Origin: an uncultured Flavobacteriales bacterium
GTDB lineage: Bacteria > Bacteroidota > Bacteroidia > Flavobacteriales_D > Parvicellaceae
DNA: 8,449 nt
Direction of reading: 5' to 3'
Assembly (NCBI GenBank): GCA_938084875.1
Contig: CALKFX010000051.1
Location: 1-8,449, forward strand
This document shows, one piece after another, positions 1 to 6,753 of this stretch (position 1 is the stretch's first letter; each line of letters opens with the position of its first letter). The position numbers and the translations under genes were made by a program. The notes beneath the pieces were generated by a model. It made no database searches. It saw only the letters and a program-made list of their open reading frames with translations, and was not told the origin of the DNA.

Positions 1-1053
1 CCAGAATTTCATTTTTATTTACCAAAATATCTTTTAATTAATAAAATTGGAAACTTAAGAAAACACATTAACCCAGTAACCGAATTCACAGGTGCATTTA
101 ATATTCAAGACAGACCAGATTATTACAGAAGAAACCAAGAACTTTCTTTCGGATGGGTTTTTCATGAAAATAAGACAACAACTTGGCATATTAATCCACT
201 TTTAATTTCTATTGTAGATATTGAAATTAACAGTGACTTTCAGACTCAGATTGAGTCTTATAATGACCAATATATTCTTTCTAGTTTTCAAGATCATGTT
301 GTTGCAGGTGGAGTATTTTCATTTGAGTACAATGGTCAAAACTTAAGTTATAATTCTAATTCTCTTTATTTTAAAACTACATTTGAATCTGCTGGAGGGA
401 CCTTGTTTAATTTTCATGAGTTAATTAATAAGGATAAAAATTCCCTTACCGATAGTTATGATTTTTTAGGAATAAGGTATGCTCATTTTCAAAAAGCTAC
501 ATTAGATTTAAGGTATTACCAAGGATTATCCGATCGTTCAAAAATTGTATATCGTATTTATTCTGGAGTTGGAATTCCAAAGAAAAACTTAAGTGACGCT
601 CTTCCATTTGAGAAGAGTTTTTTTGCTGGTGGTTCAAATAGTCTTAGGGCTTGGCGCGCAAGGTCATTAGGTCCCGGTAGTTATTTCGAAGATTCAACAA
701 GATTTGATAAGATCGGGGATATAAAATTTGAAGGTAATGTAGAGGCACGTTTTCCGATTTCAAAATGGATAGAAGGTGCTTTTTTTGTGGACTTTGGAAA
801 TATTTGGTTAGTTGGCTACGATTCATTACGTCCAGAGGGAAAGTTTAATTGGAATAATGTGATGGATGATATTGCTATTGGTACTGGATTTGGTTTAAGA
901 TTAAACTTTGAATTCTTTATCTTAAGAGCAGATCTAGCAATTCCTTTTAAAAATCCAGGAATCCCAGATAATGAAAACCAATGGATTTTTAAAAGTGAAA
1001 ATAAAGACCATTTCACCCCTTTGTTAAACCTAGGAATTGGCTATCCTTTCTAA
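1..1053 (+). CDS. BamA/TamA-family (Omp85) outer membrane protein, 5' end missing
   Basis: This is the C-terminal 350 residues of an Omp85-superfamily beta-barrel; the reading frame is open from base 1, so the N-terminal part, including any POTRA domains, lies outside the window. A TTG at 403 is internal, not the start. The product would sit in the outer membrane and help insert or export envelope proteins. The clearest mark is the segment GGSNSLRAWRARSLGPGSY around visible residues 210-228. It corresponds to the conserved loop-6 (V/I)RG(F/Y) motif of Omp85 proteins, here LRAW, a variant I recall from Bacteroidota paralogs. It is followed by GDIKFEGNVEARFPI, a typical barrel strand pair. The chain ends in LNLGIGYPF, with the terminal aromatic expected of a barrel beta-signal. 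It may be the TamA-like lipoprotein paralog (TamL) rather than the essential BamA; the missing N-terminus would decide. The next gene starts 88 bases later behind its own promoter. Confidence 0.88.
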   Translation, partial: PEFHFYLPKYLLINKIGNLRKHINPVTEFTGAFNIQDRPDYYRRNQELSFGWVFHENKTTTWHINPLLISIVDIEINSDFQTQIESYNDQYILSSFQDHVVAGGVFSFEYNGQNLSYNSNSLYFKTTFESAGGTLFNFHELINKDKNSLTDSYDFLGIRYAHFQKATLDLRYYQGLSDRSKIVYRIYSGVGIPKKNLSDALPFEKSFFAGGSNSLRAWRARSLGPGSYFEDSTRFDKIGDIKFEGNVEARFPISKWIEGAFFVDFGNIWLVGYDSLRPEGKFNWNNVMDDIAIGTGFGLRLNFEFFILRADLAIPFKNPGIPDNENQWIFKSENKDHFTPLLNLGIGYPF

Positions 1054-1063
1054 AAAGTTTTAT

Positions 1064-1093
1064 TTGTCTCAACCATCAATTTTTATAGATTTG
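1064..1093 (+). promoter_or_regulatory. Bacteroidota-type promoter for fbaA-accD
   Basis: TTG at 1064-1066 is followed by 19 bases and then TAGATTTG at 1086-1093. This matches the Bacteroidota primary sigma factor pattern (TTG at -33, TAnnTTTG at -7) with usual spacing. It lies between the barrel gene stop at 1053 and the aldolase ATG at 1142, predicting a leader of roughly 40 bases. The -7 box overlaps the left arm of an imperfectly placed inverted repeat (TTATAGATTT at 1083-1092, AAATCTATAA at 1117-1126, 24-base loop), which is probably chance in AT-rich DNA. Confidence 0.6.
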
Positions 1094-1141
1094 TTTGAGA
1101 AATATAATTTTAATAAAAATCTATAATAAAAATTACAATAA

Positions 1142-2206
1142 ATGAGTTTGATAAAGCCAGGGGTTGCTACAGGAAATGAAGTACAAGAAATTTTTAAACT
1201 AGCCAAAAGTAAAGAGTTTGCTCTTCCAGCAGTTAATGTAATTAGCTCTAGTAGTATAAATGCTGTTTTAGAAACCGCAAAAGAATTAAATGCCCCTGTT
1301 ATAATTCAGTTTTCTAATGGTGGAGCAGTTTTTAATGCAGGCAAAGGTTTAGATAACGAAAATCAATCTGCAGCTATTGCTGGCGCTATAGCGGGTGCAA
1401 AACATGTTCATACTATGTCCAAGGCTTATGGTGTTCCTGTTATTTTGCATACTGACCACTGTGCAAAAAAACTTCTTCCATGGTTAGATGGATTAATTGA
1501 AGCTAGTGAAATAAATTTTAAAGAAAAAGGTTATCCTCTTTTTAGTTCTCATATGATCGATCTTTCAGAAGAGTCTATTGAAGAAAATATGGCTATATGT
1601 AAAAAATATTTGGAGAGAATGTCTAAAATAGGAATGACGTTAGAAATAGAATTGGGAATTACTGGTGGTGAAGAAGATGGAGTTGATAATACAGATGTTG
1701 ACGATTCTAAGCTTTATACTCAGCCTGAGGAGGTTGCATATGCCTATGAACAGCTTATCCAAGTTAGCGAAAAGTTTACTGTTGCTGCTGCATTTGGAAA
1801 CGTTCACGGTGTTTACAAACCAGGAAATGTCAAACTAACTCCAAAAATTCTCAAAAATTCTCAGGAATTTATTTCAAAAAAATATAATCTAGAACACAAT
1901 TACATAGATTTTGTTTTTCATGGTGGTTCAGGATCATCTGTTGAGGAAATTAGAGAAGGAATTAGTTATGGAGTAATAAAAATGAATATCGACACTGATT
2001 TACAATATGCTTATATGGAAGGAATAAGAAATTATTTTAATGATAAATCTCAGTACCTGAAAACACAAATTGGAAATCCTGATGGAGAGGATGTTCCCAA
2101 TAAAAAACATTACGATCCTCGGAAGTGGGTAAGGGAAGCAGAACTAACTTTTAAAGATCGATTAAAGCAAGCATTCAAAGATTTAAATAATTTCAATACC
2201 CTATGA
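1142..2206 (+). CDS. fbaA: Class II fructose-bisphosphate aldolase
   Basis: This cytosolic zinc enzyme interconverts fructose 1,6-bisphosphate with dihydroxyacetone phosphate and glyceraldehyde 3-phosphate in glycolysis and gluconeogenesis. At 354 residues it matches the long class IIA form (E. coli FbaA is about 359), and landmarks fall at a constant offset of four from E. coli numbering. HTDHC at 103-107 carries the catalytic Asp105 and zinc ligand His106. ELGITGGEEDG at 170-180 carries Glu170 and the Glu177/178 loop. AAFGNVHGVY carries zinc ligand His222, and FHGGSGSS carries zinc ligand His260. KMNIDTD at 280-286 is the phosphate and substrate-binding segment. All key residues are present, so the enzyme should be active. 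The ATG at 1142 gives the expected N-terminus and has a good promoter upstream. The stop overlaps the accD start by four bases (ATGA), so the two genes are probably transcribed and translated together. Confidence 0.97.
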   Translation: MSLIKPGVATGNEVQEIFKLAKSKEFALPAVNVISSSSINAVLETAKELNAPVIIQFSNGGAVFNAGKGLDNENQSAAIAGAIAGAKHVHTMSKAYGVPVILHTDHCAKKLLPWLDGLIEASEINFKEKGYPLFSSHMIDLSEESIEENMAICKKYLERMSKIGMTLEIELGITGGEEDGVDNTDVDDSKLYTQPEEVAYAYEQLIQVSEKFTVAAAFGNVHGVYKPGNVKLTPKILKNSQEFISKKYNLEHNYIDFVFHGGSGSSVEEIREGISYGVIKMNIDTDLQYAYMEGIRNYFNDKSQYLKTQIGNPDGEDVPNKKHYDPRKWVREAELTFKDRLKQAFKDLNNFNTL

Positions 2207-3063
2207 GTGAACAAGCCCAAAACCCTTGGTTTAAAAGAAAGCTTAAAGGCATAATAACACCAAGTAGAGAAAAAAAAGAAACTCCGGATGGTTTCTGGTA
2301 TAAAACTCCTTCAGGAGATGTTATTGAAAAAACAGAACTAAAAGAAAACTTTTTTGTTACTCCAAAAGAGGGCTATCATGTAAGAATTGGTTCAAAAGAT
2401 TATTTTGATATAATTTTTGATGACCAAAAGTTTACCTTAATAGCAGATAATTTAACTCCAAAGGACAAGCTGAAATTTGAAGACAAGAAAAAATATAGCG
2501 ATAGAATTAAAGAATCAAAGAAAAAAACTGGTCTTAATGATGCCATGCGAAGTGCCTATGGAAAAACATCTGGAGAAGGCATTGTGGTAGCTTGTATGGA
2601 TTTTTCATTTATTGGAGGTTCCATGGGAAATGTGATGGGTGAAAAAATTGCTAGATCTGTAGAATATGCGATTGAAAAAAAATGTCCATTTATGTTAATT
2701 TCAAAATCTGGAGGAGCAAGAATGATGGAGGCAGGCATATCTTTAATGCAAATGGCAAAAGCTACAGCAAAACTTACCCAGCTCTCTAAAGCCAAATTAC
2801 CTTATATTTCTTATTTAACCGATCCAACAACTGGTGGAGTGACAGCTTCTTTTGCAATGCTAGGAGATTTAAACATTGCCGAACCAGGAGCTTTAATTGG
2901 TTTTGCTGGACCAAGAGTTATTAAAGAGACTATAGGAAAAGATTTACCAGAGGGTTTTCAGACAAGCGAGTTTTTATTAGAGAAAGGTTTCTTAGATTTT
3001 ATAGTCGACAGAAGAGAACTTAAAACAAAATTAGTTCAGCTTATTAAGCTTTTTAAAAATTAG
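2203..3063 (+). CDS. accD: Acetyl-CoA carboxylase carboxyltransferase subunit beta, without zinc-ribbon cysteines
   Basis: With AccA this subunit forms the carboxyltransferase that moves the carboxyl group from carboxybiotin to acetyl-CoA, giving malonyl-CoA, the committed step of fatty-acid synthesis. The crotonase-fold core is intact: MDFSFIGGSMGNVMGEKIAR (132-151), SKSGGARMMEA (167-177), LTDPTTGGVTASFAMLGD (205-222), IAEPGALIGFAGPRVI (225-240) and GFQTSEFLLEKGFLDFIV (251-268). At 286 residues it is somewhat shorter than E. coli AccD (about 304), lacking the C-terminal tail. The oddity is the N-terminal ribbon. Where E. coli has two CxxC pairs, this protein has KTPSG (34-38) and VTPKEGYH (52-59), so all four zinc ligands are gone. 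I recall flavobacterial AccD proteins with the same loss, so it is probably a lineage trait rather than damage. The start lies in the overlap with the fbaA stop, which suggests translational coupling. Confidence 0.95.
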   Translation: MSEQAQNPWFKRKLKGIITPSREKKETPDGFWYKTPSGDVIEKTELKENFFVTPKEGYHVRIGSKDYFDIIFDDQKFTLIADNLTPKDKLKFEDKKKYSDRIKESKKKTGLNDAMRSAYGKTSGEGIVVACMDFSFIGGSMGNVMGEKIARSVEYAIEKKCPFMLISKSGGARMMEAGISLMQMAKATAKLTQLSKAKLPYISYLTDPTTGGVTASFAMLGDLNIAEPGALIGFAGPRVIKETIGKDLPEGFQTSEFLLEKGFLDFIVDRRELKTKLVQLIKLFKN

Positions 3064-3177
3064 ACATCATTATCAACTTTTAGTTATTGCTCCTTCATTA
3101 TAAGGTTTCTAATTCTGTATTGTTACAAATCTTTATTTTTAACTTATCTACTTTTCGCTTAATAATTTATATATTTC

Positions 3178-3200
3178 TTAACTTTGAGATTCAAAGTTAA
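3178..3200 (+). promoter_or_regulatory. Perfect dyad overlapping a possible -7 box; candidate operator
   Basis: Arms TTAACTTTGA (3178-3187) and TCAAAGTTAA (3191-3200) are exact reverse complements separated by GAT. The left arm contains TAACTTTG (3179-3186), a match to the Bacteroidota -7 consensus TAnnTTTG. No TTG sits at the ideal -33 distance. The dyad ends nine bases before the ATG at 3210, in the 146-base gap after accD. A symmetric site over a promoter suits a dimeric repressor, and a winged-helix regulator is encoded in the unit just downstream, so autoregulation is a natural inference. The gap holds no other clear signal; an RNA stem reducing ribosome access is an alternative reading. 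Confidence 0.45.
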
Positions 3201-3209
3201 ATTTTATTC

Positions 3210-3857
3210 ATGAAAAATAATCAGCCAGAAAATGATTTGGGTCTCATAAAAGACTTAATGGAAAAATCAACTAAGTTTTCTAACTTATCGGGAATAGCAG
3301 TATTTTTTACTGGTATATTGGCTATGATTGGTGCATCTTTTGTTTATTTTGACATTGGATTTTCAGTTAGCGAATTAGATATTTCATATGCTCAATTAAT
3401 AAGTCAAAATGGAGAACCTGAAGATCTTTTCTTAAAACTAAAACTTTTAGTTCTCATTGCTTCTTTAATTTTAATTTCCTCTTTATTAATTCTTTATTTA
3501 ACAGCCCTTAAAAAGTCAGGTAAAGAAGGAATTCCACTTTTAAATTCTTCTTTTTCAAGAACCCTTAAATCTTTATTTATTCCAGTATTTTCAGGCGGAA
3601 TTTTTTGTTTGCTACTTATAAATCATCATATGTATGGTTTAGTTGCACCCGCAACTTTAATATTTTATGGGCTAGGTCTAGTTAGTTCAAGTAAATTCAG
3701 TTACAATGAATTGGAGTTTTTAGGTTATTTTGAGTTATTATTGGGATTTATTGCATCCTTTTATATTGGAAGTGGTCTTTTATTTTGGATTATTGGATTT
3801 GGAGTATGTCACATAGTTTTTGGATTACTAATCCACTTCAAATACGATAAAAAGTAA
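3210..3857 (+). CDS. Polytopic inner-membrane protein of unknown function, paired with winged-helix regulator
   Basis: The function is not known. The 215-residue protein begins with a charged cytoplasmic stretch (about residues 1-24, including DLGLIKDLMEKS) and then shows about six hydrophobic segments, near 25-47, 76-100, 121-138, 143-161, 169-187 and 188-209. A loop of roughly 28 residues separates the first two. It ends in a basic KYDKK tail. No catalytic or transport motif is visible. I recall a Bacteroidota family of small membrane proteins with a similar start, encoded next to small winged-helix proteins, and that is the arrangement here: its TAA is followed directly by the ATG of the regulator. 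A perfect dyad lies just upstream of the start. The two products may work as a membrane sensor and DNA-binding partner, but this rests on context only. Confidence 0.8.
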   Translation: MKNNQPENDLGLIKDLMEKSTKFSNLSGIAVFFTGILAMIGASFVYFDIGFSVSELDISYAQLISQNGEPEDLFLKLKLLVLIASLILISSLLILYLTALKKSGKEGIPLLNSSFSRTLKSLFIPVFSGGIFCLLLINHHMYGLVAPATLIFYGLGLVSSSKFSYNELEFLGYFELLLGFIASFYIGSGLLFWIIGFGVCHIVFGLLIHFKYDKK

Positions 3858-4148
3858 ATGGAAGGTTACGGTCTTTTGAATAAAGCTTTTGATTCAAGGG
3901 TTAGATTGGGGTTAATGTCAATTCTGTCTGTTAATGAATGGGTGAGTTACAAAGAGATTAAAAATCTTTTAGACTTAACTGATGGCAATTTAGCAAGTCA
4001 TATCCATGCACTAGAGAAAATTAATTTCATTGAAATTAAAAAACAATTTATCGGAAAAAAGCCTCTAACAACCTACAGAGTTACCAATATTGGTAAAAAT
4101 GCTTTCAAAGAGCATATCTCAGGATTAGAAAAACTCATAAATAATTAA
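3858..4148 (+). CDS. Small winged-helix DNA-binding transcriptional regulator
   Basis: This 96-residue protein is essentially one winged helix-turn-helix domain of the MarR/ArsR-like type (resembling the Pfam winged-helix family HTH_34). Visible elements are a first helix (NKAFDSRVRLGLMSILSV, about 8-25), a second helix (SYKEIKNLLDL, 30-40), the recognition helix DGNLASHIHALEKI (42-55) and the wing IEIKKQFIGKKPLTTYRVTNIG (58-79). A C-terminal helix follows (KNAFKEHISGLEKLI), likely for dimerisation. No ligand-binding domain or metal-site cysteines are present, so any signal must come from a partner or a small pocket. Its ATG follows the stop of the membrane-protein gene with no gap, so the two are surely co-transcribed and probably coupled. 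It is the obvious candidate to bind the dyad at 3178-3200. Assignment to the winged-helix fold is firm; the regulon is unknown. Confidence 0.88.
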   Translation: MEGYGLLNKAFDSRVRLGLMSILSVNEWVSYKEIKNLLDLTDGNLASHIHALEKINFIEIKKQFIGKKPLTTYRVTNIGKNAFKEHISGLEKLINN

Positions 4149-4210
4149 ATTTCATAGGTAATTATTTTGTAACTTGACACAAAAATTATTTTATTAGCAA
4201 AAAAATCAAA

Positions 4211-5122
4211 ATGAAAAGTTTATTTACAAACCTATTTTTAATATCATTTGCCTTTGGAGTTACTTCTTGTTCTTCATCTTCAGATGAAAAAAATTCACAA
4301 GAAGCTGTTGAAGTAGTAGCAGAAGAATTAGTAGAAGAAACAACTAATAATAATGTCTTTTTTCAGATGCCAACTCCAAACGAGCTTTTTGCAGTTTTAA
4401 AAAACAATGATGCTCCTTTCAATAAAGAAATTTTAAACGACGTTTCTAATACAGAAAAATATCTTACTAAATTTTCCAAAGCATTAAATTTTGGTGTTTT
4501 TACTGCAGATTTAGCATACGCAACAAGTAAAGGAAGTTTTGAAGATGCATCTTCTTTATTTGGTGTTATTAAAAATTTATCCAAAGATTTGGAGATTGAG
4601 AATGCAATTGATCAAGTAATTTTCGAAAGATTAAAGGAAAATTTAGATAATTCAAATGCAGACTCTTTATTTTATTTGTCTAATGAAACGTATTACAGTG
4701 CTTTTTCCTACCTAGAAGAAAATGATCGAAAAGATGTATTAGCAATGATTGCAGTAGGTGGATGGATAGAAGCTTTGAATATAATTTTAAATTTAGAGCC
4801 ATATAGCGAGGATTCAGAAATATGTCAAAGAATCGCAGACCAAAAATTAACATTAGAGAGTTTATTAATCTTTGTATCTGATATTGAAAATGATAAACTT
4901 ACAGATTTGGTAAATGATTTAGCTGTTATAGAAGAAATTTTCAATCAAGATTCAGAGGATTCTAATGACGAATCTAATGAAACAGAGGTTGTTAATTCGA
5001 CGAATGAAGATGGAATCATGGTATTCGGAGGAGGTAATTCAGTAACTCTTAGCAACTCTCAGTTTGACCAATTAAAAAGTACTGTAATGGATTTGAGAAC
5101 TTCAATTGTAGAAGGAAACTAA
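4211..5122 (+). CDS. Acidic lipoprotein of unknown function
   Basis: The first 20 residues form a lipoprotein signal: MKSLFTNLFL, then a hydrophobic stretch ending in the lipobox VTSC with Cys20. Behind the cysteine comes SSSSDE; acidic residues just after the lipidated cysteine can act as a surface-export signal in Bacteroidota, so the protein may be displayed outside, though this is a weak cue. The mature part is mostly helical. The stretch from about 92 to 190 (NFGVFTADLAYATS, then LFYLSNETYYSAFSYLEENDR, then AVGGWIEALNI) resembles a Bacteroidota family of unknown function that I recall only by pattern. A low-complexity acidic Asn/Ser/Glu/Asp segment occupies about 244-268, followed by a short C-terminal helix. 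The 62-base upstream gap contains TTATTTTG at 4162-4169, one base off the -7 consensus, without a placed TTG; no firm promoter is claimed. The next gene starts 15 bases after the stop, suggesting a shared transcript. Confidence 0.82.
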   Translation: MKSLFTNLFLISFAFGVTSCSSSSDEKNSQEAVEVVAEELVEETTNNNVFFQMPTPNELFAVLKNNDAPFNKEILNDVSNTEKYLTKFSKALNFGVFTADLAYATSKGSFEDASSLFGVIKNLSKDLEIENAIDQVIFERLKENLDNSNADSLFYLSNETYYSAFSYLEENDRKDVLAMIAVGGWIEALNIILNLEPYSEDSEICQRIADQKLTLESLLIFVSDIENDKLTDLVNDLAVIEEIFNQDSEDSNDESNETEVVNSTNEDGIMVFGGGNSVTLSNSQFDQLKSTVMDLRTSIVEGN

Positions 5123-5137
5123 TTTAAATTTATTAAA

Positions 5138-5749
5138 ATGAAAAGAATTAATTTTTTAACAATAATTTTTTTAATGGCAATGCCGTTAACTGATTTTGCT
5201 CAAAGCCATAGAGAGTGTTACAATACTGTTTCTTATTGTGAAACAGACAGAAAAGAAGGATTTACTAAAAACATGCAAAGTTTAAGTGGTGCTTTTGAAC
5301 AGGGAGATACATCTGAAGTACAGATAATAGTCTACAAAAATATGGAATACAGAATTTCTATTTGTTCCCCATCTAATCCCGAGTTTTTAGGTAAATTTCA
5401 ATTTAAAATTTCAGAGGATATTAACAAAGGAGTTTGGGAGGAAACTACCATTTATGTAGACTCTACTTACGAAGACGAGAATTATGATACTCAGACTGTA
5501 AAAGTACCTAAGGTTCAAAGAAAGAGAGTTTACGAAGTAACTGAAAAAGTAAGATACGATAATACAGATGACGAAATGAGCCAAGATTTTGTTTTTACAT
5601 CTAACAAAACAAGAAAGCTCAAAGTTAAAGTTTATGTCCCAAAAGCTGAAGGTGAGGAAATGTCTTCTGGACTTTCTGGTAGTAGTTATGCTTGTGTCGG
5701 TCTTCTCATTGAACACCAGCCTGGTGTCATCTCAGGTTTTAGTAGATAA
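5138..5749 (+). CDS. Secreted protein of unknown function
   Basis: I do not recognise a function. The 203-residue product starts with a classical signal peptide (MKRINFLTIIFLMAMPLTDF, with a likely cut after AQ at about residue 22) and has no lipobox, so it should be periplasmic or secreted. The mature chain looks beta-rich, with alternating hydrophobic and charged residues (VQIIVYKNMEYRISIC, KVPKVQRKRVYEVTEKVRY, KLKVKVYVPKA). It has four cysteines, Cys27, Cys34, Cys76 and Cys186; an even number in an exported protein is compatible with two disulfides. The end, SSYACVGLLIEHQPG, looks like a buried strand carrying the last cysteine. It lies 15 bases after the acidic lipoprotein gene and 17 bases before the DHH gene, with no promoter seen on either side, so it is probably part of a longer transcript and may work with the lipoprotein. 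Confidence 0.8.
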   Translation: MKRINFLTIIFLMAMPLTDFAQSHRECYNTVSYCETDRKEGFTKNMQSLSGAFEQGDTSEVQIIVYKNMEYRISICSPSNPEFLGKFQFKISEDINKGVWEETTIYVDSTYEDENYDTQTVKVPKVQRKRVYEVTEKVRYDNTDDEMSQDFVFTSNKTRKLKVKVYVPKAEGEEMSSGLSGSSYACVGLLIEHQPGVISGFSR

Positions 5750-5766
5750 ACTTTGTTGATGGTTTT

Positions 5767-6753
5767 ATGAAAGATATTATTAAAACCAAAAAACATGCTT
5801 TAATTCTATCACATCAAGGTCCAGATGGTGATTCAGTTGGTTCGTCTGTTTCTCTTAGTTTGTATTTAAATAAAATTGGAATTGAAAACAAGATTATTTT
5901 TCCCGACATATATCCAAGTTTTTATTCTTGGGTAAATGGTATTGAAAATTCAATTATTGCATCAGAAAATTTAGATTTGCTTAACGAACTATTTGATAAA
6001 TCAGATTTAATATTCTGTTTAGATTTCAACCATAGAAATAGAGTAGGTGCTAATTTGAGTCCATTTCTATTTAACACAATTGATAAACATGTAATCGTTA
6101 TAGATCATCATACAAATCCCGAAAATTTTGGAAATTCTGAAATTATTGATACCAATGCTTCATCAACTTGTGAATTGGTATATAATCTAATTAAATCCAA
6201 TGGTGATATTAATCTTATTGATATTCCTATTGCCGAATCTATATATATAGGCCTCATAACAGATACAGGTTCATTTAAGTATTCTTCTGTTTCTTCTTCA
6301 ACACATCTTATTGCCTCTAAGCTTAAGGAAATAGGATTGAATCATGTAGATATTCATAATAATATTTTTGATCAAAACTCTGTTTCTAAAATCAATCTTT
6401 TAGGATATGCTCTACAAAAAATTAAGCTGGATGAAAGATGTTCTTTGGCTTATCTTGTGCTTTCTAAAAAAGAATTAGAACAGTTTAATTTTCAAAAAGG
6501 AGATTCTGAAGGTTTTGTTAACTATTGTCTTTCTATCAAAAACATTAAAAATGCTATTTTTTTAAGAGAAGATTCAAATCTTATTAAAATTTCTTTCAGA
6601 TCTAAAGGAGGGGTAAAGATGAACGAATTCTCTCAAAAGTATTATGGAGGAGGAGGTCATCAAAATGCAGCAGGTGCAGCTGTTGAAAGTAACGATATTG
6701 ATACTGTTACAAAAAAATTAATTGAAAATTTTAGATCCTTTTGTTCCGTATAA
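5767..6753 (+). CDS. nrnA: DHH/DHHA1 phosphoesterase, NrnA-type nanoRNase / pAp phosphatase
   Basis: This is a cytosolic metal-dependent phosphoesterase of the NrnA family. Characterised members degrade short RNA oligonucleotides and dephosphorylate 3'-phosphoadenosine 5'-phosphate. All DHH motifs are present: motif I HQGPDGDSVGS (16-26, metal ligands His16, Asp20, Asp22), motif II around Asp86 in FCLDFNHR, motif III IDHHT (112-116) giving the family name, TNASSTCELVY (129-139), and motif IV LITDTGSFKYSSVSSSTH (163-180, Asp166). The DHHA1 substrate-binding part ends with ISFRSKGGVKMNEFS and the glycine-rich GGGGHQNAAG (294-303). The length of 328 residues is normal for the family. ATG at 5767 is the only start that keeps motif I with a natural N-terminus. 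The 3' end overlaps the next gene by 13 bases. Whether it prefers oligoribonucleotides, pAp or cyclic dinucleotide products cannot be read from the sequence. Confidence 0.93.
   Translation: MKDIIKTKKHALILSHQGPDGDSVGSSVSLSLYLNKIGIENKIIFPDIYPSFYSWVNGIENSIIASENLDLLNELFDKSDLIFCLDFNHRNRVGANLSPFLFNTIDKHVIVIDHHTNPENFGNSEIIDTNASSTCELVYNLIKSNGDINLIDIPIAESIYIGLITDTGSFKYSSVSSSTHLIASKLKEIGLNHVDIHNNIFDQNSVSKINLLGYALQKIKLDERCSLAYLVLSKKELEQFNFQKGDSEGFVNYCLSIKNIKNAIFLREDSNLIKISFRSKGGVKMNEFSQKYYGGGGHQNAAGAAVESNDIDTVTKKLIENFRSFCSV

Noticed and set aside
403..1053. Start of the barrel gene at TTG 403
   Set aside because: The same frame is open from base 1 and translates to barrel-like sequence throughout, so the gene begins outside the window.
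1083..1126. Inverted repeat TTATAGATTT / AAATCTATAA with a 24-base loop in the fbaA leader, as a riboswitch or operator
   Set aside because: Long loop, nearly all A/T arms, and the left arm is explained by the promoter -7 box; no riboswitch core is visible.
2556..2795. Antisense open frames, such as the one opposite accD and others opposite the barrel, lipoprotein and secreted-protein genes
   Set aside because: They lie wholly within well-supported genes, show no protein family features and are explained as coding shadows.
4162..4196. Promoter before the acidic lipoprotein (TTATTTTG at 4162; TTGACA at 4174)
   Set aside because: The first lacks a TTG at the right distance and is one base off; the second has no matching downstream box.
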